Below are positions 1-5,658 of a stretch of DNA of 5,677 nucleotides, in pieces. The DNA is from Candidatus Bathyarchaeota archaeon (lineage in GTDB: Archaea > Thermoproteota > Bathyarchaeia > Bathyarchaeales > Bathyarchaeaceae). The stretch's first letter is position 1. The number at the start of each line of letters is the position of its first letter. Both the position numbers and the translations under genes were made by a program. Where the stretch lies: NCBI GenBank assembly GCA_003662715.1, contig QMYO01000130.1:1-5677 (forward strand). Reading direction: 5' to 3'. The notes beneath the pieces were generated by a model, which saw only the letters and a list, made by a program, of their open reading frames with translations, was not told where the DNA came from and made no database searches.

Positions 1-228
1 AATGTAAACTTTGACGCCGAGTCCGTAGAGGTTTTCAACATTCTCCACAACAACAGCAACATCAAACTCTGTACCAACAACATTCACATGGCCTGTGCCT
101 AAGTCTATTGGCGATGGAATAACCTTGACTTCAGCTGTTGCATCAGCAGCAACCTTAGGAGCAGCTATTGCCAGCATGCCGATCAGAAGTGTTACTAGCA
201 GTAGAGAGCTCATTATCTTATTTTTCAT
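1..228 (-). CDS. secreted cohesin-like protein, N-terminal part (runs off left edge)
   Basis: The 76 in-frame codons begin at ATG 228-226 and continue without a stop to the window edge. Residues 1-28 form a signal peptide: basic start MKNK, hydrophobic core SSLLLVTLLIGMLAIAA, probable cleavage after KVAA. The mature part (ATAEVKVIPSP..., then VVGTEFDVAVVVENVENLYG) has the pattern of the first beta strands of a cohesin domain: a 'G..F.V.V.V.NV.NLYG' stretch. Cohesins bind dockerin modules and occur in archaeal surface proteins as well as cellulosomes. The start is fixed by GGGAG four bases upstream and a TATA/BRE promoter. An internal ATG at codon 6 is less likely because it would cut into the signal peptide's basic region. 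The gene lies downstream of the binding-protein gene on the same strand but has its own promoter. Only about 48 mature residues are visible, so the domain call is tentative; another Ig-like surface domain is possible. Confidence 0.6.
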   Translation of the reverse strand, partial: MKNKIMSSLLLVTLLIGMLAIAAPKVAADATAEVKVIPSPIDLGTGHVNVVGTEFDVAVVVENVENLYGLGVKVYI

Positions 229-232
229 GCTT

Positions 233-237
233 CTCCC
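233..237 (-). promoter_or_regulatory. Shine-Dalgarno site of the cohesin-like gene
   Basis: The minus strand reads GGGAG followed by AAGC and the ATG at 228, a four-base spacer. A second purine run, GAGGG, lies further upstream (244-248). The site supports ATG 228 as the start rather than the in-frame ATG at codon 6. Confidence 0.5.
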
Positions 238-274
238 TTCTTTCCCTCTTAAGCAATAATACATTACACTTTCT

Positions 275-306
275 TAATTAAAAGCTTTCTGGAACAAAAT
301 TCTATC
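275..306 (-). promoter_or_regulatory. archaeal promoter (BRE/TATA) with shared upstream element
   Basis: On the minus strand CCAGAAAGC (BRE-like, 284-292) is followed by TTTTAATTA (TATA-like, 275-283). The TATA centre is about 51 bases before the ATG at 228, so transcription would start near 254 and leave a leader of about 25 bases containing the Shine-Dalgarno site. The 22 bases at 285-306 match 3063-3084 upstream of the binding-protein gene at 18 positions, at the same distance from the start codon, suggesting a common regulator. This promoter makes the gene independent of read-through from the binding-protein gene. Confidence 0.5.
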
Positions 307-349
307 TCGCAATTCGATTCGATTCCTCTATGGAAATTCAAAAGATATT

Positions 350-363
350 AAAAAAAAAGGGGG
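350..363 (-). terminator. poly-T terminator of the binding-protein gene
   Basis: Shortly after the TAG stop (381-379) the minus strand reads CCCCC followed by nine T residues. Archaeal transcription commonly ends at such T-runs without a hairpin, and I see no clear stem before it. It separates the binding-protein transcript from the cohesin-like gene's promoter. Confidence 0.5.
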
Positions 364-378
364 ATAATTTAATCTGTT

Positions 379-3006
379 CTAAGGAGCTATTGGTGTGTTT
401 CCAAACTGAGTGTCGTAGTTGATTAGCACTGTTGTTAGGTCGTAGATATCTACTAGTCCGCCGTAAGGCACTTCCGACGTGTATGTTGGAGCTAGGTCTG
501 CTCCTGGAACCCAGAATGGAGGTGGTTCCGGTGGGCCTGGTGGGTCTGGTTCCATGTAGCCTTGGCCGCCGTAGCCCATACATGCGTAAACCACGTCAGT
601 GAGCTCTACATGGAAGTATCCGGTGCGTGGGCCTTCTGGGTGTTGTGGTGCTGGTCTGCTGGCATCGCGGTCACCCCACCACCATAGCCAGTCAATTTCG
701 CCTAGTGGCGGAGTTTCTAGGAAGTAGTAGGGGTTTTTCATGAACAGAGCATGAGATCCTGTAACATATTCTACCAGTGTGTATGGCCCTATACTGTAGG
801 TTGTTGTCTCCCAGTCTGTGTCGCTGCCCGGGAAGTAGCCGTGCGGATCTCCTATAATCCGCCAGTAGTTTATTTCTAGGTCGCCTGAAACTGCTGTATT
901 GAAGTATATTCTGTTGAACGAGTAAGCTCCAGTAGCGTTTTGTCTTACCCAGTAGTCAACTCCCTCTTCTAATGCCACTCCATCGACTGTCACATTTTCA
1001 ACTTGCGCAATCAGCTCGCCAGTGAGGATTAGATCGTCTCCAACAGCATAGCTGGCTCCAAGCTCTGAGTAGGTTGCGTGTTCGCAGAATGGATTTGCGG
1101 CTCCAGCTGGCTGGGCTGTTAGCCATTCGTCTTTTGGAAGGTATGGATAGTTTCCTGAATACTGGAACCAGTAGCTTATGTCTACAAAGTAGATTTCGAA
1201 GCAGAAGTCATCCACGATGTTCATGTGATCTATGTCCATTACGTTATCCCAGTTCCAACCATCGTCAAATGCAAAGGAAAACATGTTCGAAAACGCTATA
1301 TCGTGGGTGGTGAACTGGCGGACAACCTCGCCGGTTACAGGAGTAACCCAGTAAATGTCCTTTCTCAGCCAGTAAGTAACCTTTGTCTTTTCCAGTTCAT
1401 CATCCGGATCTGTCCATGTGCTTACACTCCAGTCTTGAACAATCCATGCCTGGTCAGTGCTAAGGTCGTATGGGTTTACCGCTTGACCGCCTTCATATAT
1501 CCTGTCAAGTATTCCGTAGTCGTAGACCCATGAAGAAAACATTATGTTAACTGCTTCGGGTGGCTGGTTCCATCCTACCCTGATTCTGTCAGGCTCTGGT
1601 GCACCAGATGCTTTGTAGGCGTTCATGAAAGTATAGGTGTTTTCTGGACCGTATCCCATCATGTTACATACGCCAAGAAGCCATGTTCTCCACGCGAAAA
1701 AGCTTTTGGAACAGAATAGCGGAATATTTGGCGCACAAGTTTCATAGATTGACTGAGCTTTCTGGGCAGCCACAATTGCAACCTCCATGTTTTCTGCATA
1801 CCATATGTCTCTTAGTGCTACATCAAGGTTCGGATCAACACATGAAATTCCTGGAGTCGGTCTTGGACATGGCGCATTCACATAGTTGTAGCCCCAAGGC
1901 ATCCACCACATCGAATGGTACAGGAAGAAGAGGCTTGTTGGAAATCTTCCCAGCCTCCATCCACCTGTGTAGATGTGGTAGTCGCGGTCTCCCATTACTG
2001 GCGGATAACATCCAGAAGCTGGAAGAGCCCTATAGTCAACGGGAATTCCTGCTTTCTTCATGTTTGTTGCAAGGTGCTCACCAGATTTCAGTCTTGGAAG
2101 ATGGTCACTTCTAGAATAGAATATTATTGGGTCTAAGTCTTGGCCTGCTTTTGGATGTGGAGTCCTATATTCTATCCATAGGTAGGTGCATTCCTCCAAA
2201 GTGACACCATCAACAGTTAGTGTATTAGTTCCAGGATCAAAACTGTAAGATAAGCTTGTGTACCAGTGTTCACCTTCAAGTACACCCATTACGCGCACAA
2301 TTTCTGTCGCTGTAAGACCTAATGTATAACTGTATGGTGGACCAGTTACCTCGGTTCCGACGTGTGGATTGTCATGTACTATGACGTTTTCTGGATACAC
2401 CCTCATATACTCGGCAGAACCCGGAAAGCCTGGATCATAGTCTGGATTAGGTGTTGAGCCTTGCACAAATCCTGCAGCGTCAAGTCGTGCGGCTGCAGCC
2501 GCAGGGTCGTATTCCCAGTCGTAGTTTGGATACACACAGCTCGTGTTAAGCCATGAAGGAGCGTTTACAACGACAGGTACGTCCATTCTGGTAGCAAAGC
2601 CACCCAGTACATCATTTACTAGGTATGGTTTATCTGTCAAAAGGGCCAGCGCTCTTCTGAAGTCCGCTTGACTTGTAGGTGAAATGACACCGGGATACGT
2701 TGGAATAGTTTCGTTAGTGTTTAAGTCAAATTCGAACATTCCGTTCTCAGATACAGGACCCAAAACGATATTTGGATCATCTATCGCATCATAGTATTGA
2801 TCGGCGGTCAAAGGCCAAAGCATAAGGTCAATAGCTCCGAGTTTCAGATCAGAATAGCAGTCTTCAGGAGTTTCGTAGAACTTCATGTACAAATAAGGTG
2901 TCCTTGGACCTTTCTCTTGAGCCCTAACTGGATTTATCGGAATTAGACCTGCAATGAATAACAGTGCCGTTACCAAAGACAAAGCTAAAATCTTTTTTGA
3001 ATCCAT
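379..3006 (-). CDS. secreted family 5 ABC solute-binding protein, domain order permuted, dockerin-like C-terminus
   Basis: Extracellular binding protein of the dipeptide/oligopeptide family (DppA/OppA type), the probable partner of the DppB/DppC permeases encoded divergently. Its 875 residues exceed the usual 500-600. Residues 1-29 are a signal peptide (cleavage near PVRA-QEKG); there is no lipobox Cys and no C-terminal membrane helix. Residues 36-465 resemble the family's usual C-terminal half: LKLGAIDLMLWPL (the 'l.sGeiDl' motif), SQADFRRALALLTDKPYLV ('RqAl..aiDr'), then LDPIIFYSRSD and YHIYTGGW. Residues 472-775 resemble the usual N-terminal half: YEGGQAVNPYD, WIVQDWSVSTW, KVTYWLRKDIYW (family signature), TTHDIAFSNMFSF, and near the end SIGPYTLVEYVTG with KNPYYF. 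Halves are therefore swapped. Small beta-rich inserts lie at about 208-282 and 650-716. A Pro-rich linker (819-834) and two dockerin-like helices (797-816, 850-869) close the protein. Twelve Cys and at least four N-glycosylation sequons are present. The substrate is unknown: archaeal relatives transport peptides or oligosaccharides. ATG 3006 has a GAGGGG site nine bases upstream. Confidence 0.9.
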   Translation of the reverse strand: MDSKKILALSLVTALLFIAGLIPINPVRAQEKGPRTPYLYMKFYETPEDCYSDLKLGAIDLMLWPLTADQYYDAIDDPNIVLGPVSENGMFEFDLNTNETIPTYPGVISPTSQADFRRALALLTDKPYLVNDVLGGFATRMDVPVVVNAPSWLNTSCVYPNYDWEYDPAAAAARLDAAGFVQGSTPNPDYDPGFPGSAEYMRVYPENVIVHDNPHVGTEVTGPPYSYTLGLTATEIVRVMGVLEGEHWYTSLSYSFDPGTNTLTVDGVTLEECTYLWIEYRTPHPKAGQDLDPIIFYSRSDHLPRLKSGEHLATNMKKAGIPVDYRALPASGCYPPVMGDRDYHIYTGGWRLGRFPTSLFFLYHSMWWMPWGYNYVNAPCPRPTPGISCVDPNLDVALRDIWYAENMEVAIVAAQKAQSIYETCAPNIPLFCSKSFFAWRTWLLGVCNMMGYGPENTYTFMNAYKASGAPEPDRIRVGWNQPPEAVNIMFSSWVYDYGILDRIYEGGQAVNPYDLSTDQAWIVQDWSVSTWTDPDDELEKTKVTYWLRKDIYWVTPVTGEVVRQFTTHDIAFSNMFSFAFDDGWNWDNVMDIDHMNIVDDFCFEIYFVDISYWFQYSGNYPYLPKDEWLTAQPAGAANPFCEHATYSELGASYAVGDDLILTGELIAQVENVTVDGVALEEGVDYWVRQNATGAYSFNRIYFNTAVSGDLEINYWRIIGDPHGYFPGSDTDWETTTYSIGPYTLVEYVTGSHALFMKNPYYFLETPPLGEIDWLWWWGDRDASRPAPQHPEGPRTGYFHVELTDVVYACMGYGGQGYMEPDPPGPPEPPPFWVPGADLAPTYTSEVPYGGLVDIYDLTTVLINYDTQFGNTPIAP

Positions 3007-3015
3007 TTTCCTTTT

Positions 3016-3021
3016 CCCCTC
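3016..3021 (-). promoter_or_regulatory. Shine-Dalgarno site of the binding-protein gene
   Basis: The minus strand reads GAGGGG, then nine bases, then the ATG at 3006. It supports this ATG, which also gives a well-formed signal peptide. Confidence 0.55.
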
Positions 3022-3053
3022 TTATATCTGCACTATTTACTCTTGTATTTCTA

Positions 3054-3084
3054 CAATTTAAACTTTCTGAAACATTTTTCTATC
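3054..3084 (-). promoter_or_regulatory. archaeal promoter (BRE/TATA) of the binding-protein gene
   Basis: On the minus strand TCAGAAAG (BRE-like, 3063-3070) precedes TTTAAATTG (TATA-like, 3054-3062), centred about 52 bases before the ATG. Transcription would start near 3032 and leave a leader of about 26 bases with the Shine-Dalgarno site. The 22 bases at 3063-3084 (GATAGAA...TGTT.CAGAAAG) are the second copy of the element at 285-306. The element lies inside the divergent region, so a factor bound here could also affect the permease promoter about 30-60 bases away. Confidence 0.55.
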
Positions 3085-3109
3085 CAAAGACATTTTAGAA
3101 TGATTAAGT

Positions 3110-3124
3110 TAAACCTTAAATATA
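3110..3124 (+). promoter_or_regulatory. TATA promoter of the permease genes, leaderless type
   Basis: TTAAATATA (3116-3124) is a strong archaeal TATA box, preceded by the A-rich BRE-like TTAAACC at 3109-3115. The expected start, 25-27 bases from the TATA centre, falls at about 3145-3147, just before the GTG at 3148 and about 10 bases before the ATG at 3157. No Shine-Dalgarno sequence lies between, so the transcript is probably leaderless or nearly so. It is divergent from the binding-protein promoter; the two TATA boxes are about 60 bases apart. Confidence 0.6.
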
Positions 3125-3156
3125 GAAGTATTATAACAACTTAATCGGTGCACGCT

Positions 3157-4143
3157 ATGGGATTAAAAAAGTATGTAGCTCAACGAATTGTTTACATGGC
3201 GATAGTACTGTGGTTAGCTCTCTCAGTTAATTTTATAATCTTTAATCTAATGCCAGGTGACCCTATACTTCAATATATCGGAAAGCTTTCAGGAAGAATG
3301 GATGAAACACGCCTTAACGAAATAAGGGCACATTACGGATTAGATAAACCGCTCCATGAGAGATACATCCAATACGTTTTGAATTTACTGACTTGGAATT
3401 TCGGTAGATCCTATTTTTCAGGTTCGGTGTCCAGTATCATGAGTGAAAGAGTTGCGAGAACATTAGAGTTGATGGGACTGGCGACACTTATCACCATTAT
3501 TTTAGGAATTCTTCTCGGCGCTTTCGCGGCATATAAAAGAGGAGGATTAACGGATGCATTCTTAGTAGTTGGTTCCCTTTTTACATATTCGGTTCCTATA
3601 TTTTGGCTCGGATGGATAATCAAATACATATTTGCACATCAGTTAAAACTGTTCCCTTCAAGCAGCATGTACCCCGCCGCTTGGGTTGGAAACTGGCCAA
3701 AGGATATCTTCACATACATTTCAGGCCGCCTTTACCACCTAACACTACCTGTAATAACTCTTGTACTATTCTCAGTTGGAGGATGGATACTGCTTACAAG
3801 GGCTTGCATCTTGGAAAATATAACAGAAGACTATGTAATTACAGCAAGAGCAAAAGGCGTCAAAGAAAGAAGTGTCCTTTATAAACACGTAATGAAAAAT
3901 GCGTCATTACCACTAATTACAAGCGTTGTGTTGGCAGTGGCATCTATGGTTGGAGGAGCAATAATTACAGAAACATTATTCAGCTATCAAGGAATGGGGC
4001 TGTTAACATGGAACGCAATACAACAGAAAGATATACCAGTTCTATCAGCGGTTTTCTATGTAACAACATTATTAGTAATAATAGCCAATTTTATAGCAGA
4101 CCTTTTATATGGAGTACTAGATCCCAGAATAAAATACGGGTGA
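3157..4143 (+). CDS. dppB: DppB-type ABC transporter permease
   Basis: Inner-channel subunit of a dipeptide/oligopeptide-type ABC importer, an integral membrane protein of 328 residues, normal for the family. About six membrane helices are visible: 10-30, 103-125, 134-159, 195-217, 252-272 and 297-318. Family marks run in order: IIFNLMPGDP ending TM1 (25-36), the NFGRSYFSGSVSSIMSERV segment (81-99), the cytoplasmic EAA loop that contacts the ATPase (EDYVITARAKGV at 224-235, with H244, N248 and LP at 251-252), TETLFSYQGMGLL (271-283), and the closing DLLYGVLDPRIKYG. ATG 3157 is preferred; an in-frame GTG at 3148 adds only three residues and fits an exactly leaderless transcript, so the start is uncertain by nine bases. 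The downstream permease gene begins four bases after the TGA, indicating one transcription unit. The gene symbol reflects family, not proven dipeptide transport. Confidence 0.93.
   Translation: MGLKKYVAQRIVYMAIVLWLALSVNFIIFNLMPGDPILQYIGKLSGRMDETRLNEIRAHYGLDKPLHERYIQYVLNLLTWNFGRSYFSGSVSSIMSERVARTLELMGLATLITIILGILLGAFAAYKRGGLTDAFLVVGSLFTYSVPIFWLGWIIKYIFAHQLKLFPSSSMYPAAWVGNWPKDIFTYISGRLYHLTLPVITLVLFSVGGWILLTRACILENITEDYVITARAKGVKERSVLYKHVMKNASLPLITSVVLAVASMVGGAIITETLFSYQGMGLLTWNAIQQKDIPVLSAVFYVTTLLVIIANFIADLLYGVLDPRIKYG
4139..4143 (+). promoter_or_regulatory. Shine-Dalgarno-like site overlapping the dppB stop
   Basis: GGTGA at 4139-4143 matches the GGTGA part of the ideal GGAGGTGATC and overlaps the TGA stop of the upstream permease gene; the next ATG follows after four bases. 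This geometry suits translational coupling between the two permease subunits. Confidence 0.4.
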
Positions 4144-4147
4144 AAAC

Positions 4148-5614
4148 ATGGCAACAAAAAAAGAGAAGATACGCTTCACGTTTAAAAGGTTCAAGGGTTT
4201 CTGGAGAGAATTTAGAGGAAGTAAAAGAGGAGTATTCGGACTCGCAATTCTATCTACATACATCATAGTAGCGATAATAGCTCCATACCTGTCACCTATA
4301 GAGCCTTACGCTCCAAAGATTGCAGGACACTACCCGGGAGGTACAAGCCCGAAAATTGCTGCACGTTTGGCAAAACCATACTGGTATAAAACCCTTTTAG
4401 GTCAAAATGACTTGTCAGAAAACGTTTTTCCAATAAAAGATCATGCGATGACTACACCAGAGACCATCAATTCGCAGTGGAACTGGACACACCAAGAAAA
4501 TGTTAAGGTTGTTCCAACTTCCGACAAGGGGGACAGAGAGGATGGCTGCATTGAAATAAATTTTACGTCAATTACAGAACCTTCCACAGCGAAAATTTGG
4601 ACAACATTTAATTATCCCTACAAAAACAAACCAAGAGAGTTTGTTATACATATCTCTGCATTTACAGAAGAAATAACTACAACATCTGTAAAAGTGGTTT
4701 TAGTGAAAGATGGAAAGGAAACATTTTCACGAGAAGTTACAAATCTCAAAGCAAACGCGTGGGCGCATCAATTCATTCCTTCAGGGGAGTCCCCCAGAAC
4801 TGTTGGCAACGCTTTTCCTCAACCCGGTGAATATTCTTTAGAGGTTCAAGTAACTTCCGGCGTTAACAATACTATACGCATAGACAATGTTGACCTTCTA
4901 ATATACGGTGAAGTCTATGGATTATTAGGATCAGACGGAAGTCAAGATAGACCTAGAGACATTTTCACAACACTAATTTACGGCACAAGAATTTCTCTGA
5001 CAGTGGGACTGCTGTCAGCAATTATATCAACATTTTTAGGGCTTTTTATAGGGTTAGTTTCAGGATATCTGGGAGGCATAGCTGACGAATTCTTAATGAG
5101 ATTTGCAGACTTTCTACTAGTCCTGCCGACTCTACCACTGCTTATCGTCCTTATTGTTACAACTAGCGCCTCTTTCTGGAATTTAATATTGATAATTTCA
5201 TTTATGGGTTGGATGACCTTCTCAAGACAAATAAGATCTATGGTTCTGAGCTTGAAAGAAAGAACTTTTATAGAAGCCGCAAAAGCCTCTGGTGCAAGTA
5301 CGTCCTACATAATCTCAAGACACATGCTTCCTAATGTATTCGCTTTAGTGTATATCACGCTTGCCACAAGTGTCCCAGGAGCTATAATAGCAGAAGCCTC
5401 GATAAGCTGGCTAGGTTTATTTGATCCCACAATAGTTTCATGGGGAAGAATGCTGTATGAATTCACGGGGTCTGGAGTAATAATTCGTCCATTTTCTGAG
5501 TACTGGTTTTGGGTGATACCGCCAGGACTTGCTATAATGTTTTTAGCAATTTCATTTATATTAGTCGGATATGCGTTAGACGAAATTTTGAACCCGAGGC
5601 TAAGACGTAGATAA
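4148..5614 (+). CDS. dppC: DppC-type ABC transporter permease with inserted extracytoplasmic beta-sandwich domain
   Basis: Second channel subunit of the importer, pairing with the DppB-type protein. Its 488 residues compare with about 280-310 for typical DppC. After a basic cytoplasmic N-terminus (FKRFKGFWREFRGSKRGVFGL), TM1 is at about 28-47. The standard core resumes at GLLGSDGSQDRPRDIF (258-273) and LIYGTRISLTVG, with TMs at about 282-307, 317-337, 341-357, 397-420 and 450-476. The EAA loop is textbook: E376-A-A, G382, L394-P395. The closing segment is ALDEILNPRLRR. The extra part, about residues 95-258, lies in the loop outside the cell between TM1 and TM2. Residues 105-256 alternate in a beta pattern and end IRIDNVDLLIYG, typical of jelly-roll carbohydrate-binding or galactose-binding-like folds. 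Three N-glycosylation sequons fall in it (NWT, NFT, NNT). Its role is unknown: it might contact the binding protein, glycans or the S-layer. ATG 4148 is four bases after the preceding stop. Confidence 0.92.
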   Translation: MATKKEKIRFTFKRFKGFWREFRGSKRGVFGLAILSTYIIVAIIAPYLSPIEPYAPKIAGHYPGGTSPKIAARLAKPYWYKTLLGQNDLSENVFPIKDHAMTTPETINSQWNWTHQENVKVVPTSDKGDREDGCIEINFTSITEPSTAKIWTTFNYPYKNKPREFVIHISAFTEEITTTSVKVVLVKDGKETFSREVTNLKANAWAHQFIPSGESPRTVGNAFPQPGEYSLEVQVTSGVNNTIRIDNVDLLIYGEVYGLLGSDGSQDRPRDIFTTLIYGTRISLTVGLLSAIISTFLGLFIGLVSGYLGGIADEFLMRFADFLLVLPTLPLLIVLIVTTSASFWNLILIISFMGWMTFSRQIRSMVLSLKERTFIEAAKASGASTSYIISRHMLPNVFALVYITLATSVPGAIIAEASISWLGLFDPTIVSWGRMLYEFTGSGVIIRPFSEYWFWVIPPGLAIMFLAISFILVGYALDEILNPRLRRR

Positions 5615-5615
5615 A

Positions 5616-5629
5616 TTTAAATTTATATT
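5616..5629 (+). promoter_or_regulatory. possible TATA box for a following gene
   Basis: The run TTTAAATTTATATT just after the dppC stop contains TTTATATT (5622-5629), whose centre lies about 35 bases before an ATG at 5659. That spacing resembles the TATA-to-ATG distance of the leaderless permease promoter (about 37). The region is very A/T-rich, so chance is a real alternative. Confidence 0.3.
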
Positions 5630-5637
5630 CCATTTCA

Positions 5638-5644
5638 TTTTTTT
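5638..5644 (+). terminator. poly-T tract after dppC
   Basis: Seven consecutive T residues 24 bases after the TAA stop, followed by seven A residues, could terminate the permease transcript in the archaeal poly-U manner. The T-run and A-run could also pair as a weak hairpin, but without a G/C stem. Confidence 0.35.
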
Positions 5645-5658
5645 AAAAAAATCAAATC

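Noticed and set aside
309..325. Short direct repeat (ATTCG repeated units) near 311-325 as a repeat element or CRISPR remnant
   Set aside because: Only two to three copies of five bases, no spacer structure, and no similar units elsewhere in the window.
229..378. A small gene or RNA between the cohesin-like and binding-protein genes
   Set aside because: The 150 bases are accounted for by a terminator, promoter and leader; no open frame with a start signal and no stable stem could be seen.
338..583. An 81-codon minus-strand frame overlapping the end of the binding-protein gene
   Set aside because: It is a shifted frame of the dockerin-like region, rich in Arg/Pro/Ser, and extends into the poly-T terminator; no recognisable domain.
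1074..2136. Several open frames of 70-140 codons on the plus strand inside the binding-protein gene
   Set aside because: They lie antisense to a clearly conserved long protein, have low-complexity Ser/Cys/Arg-rich translations without family motifs, and lack promoters or ribosome sites.
379..3006. Frameshift or misassembly joining two binding-protein gene fragments
   Set aside because: The frame is open over 875 codons with one signal peptide and smooth sequence across the join at residues 466-472; a permuted single protein explains the motif order better.
5612..5625. The AT palindrome as an operator
   Set aside because: It consists only of A/T and overlaps a stop codon and a TATA-like box; such palindromes are frequent in A/T-rich spacers.
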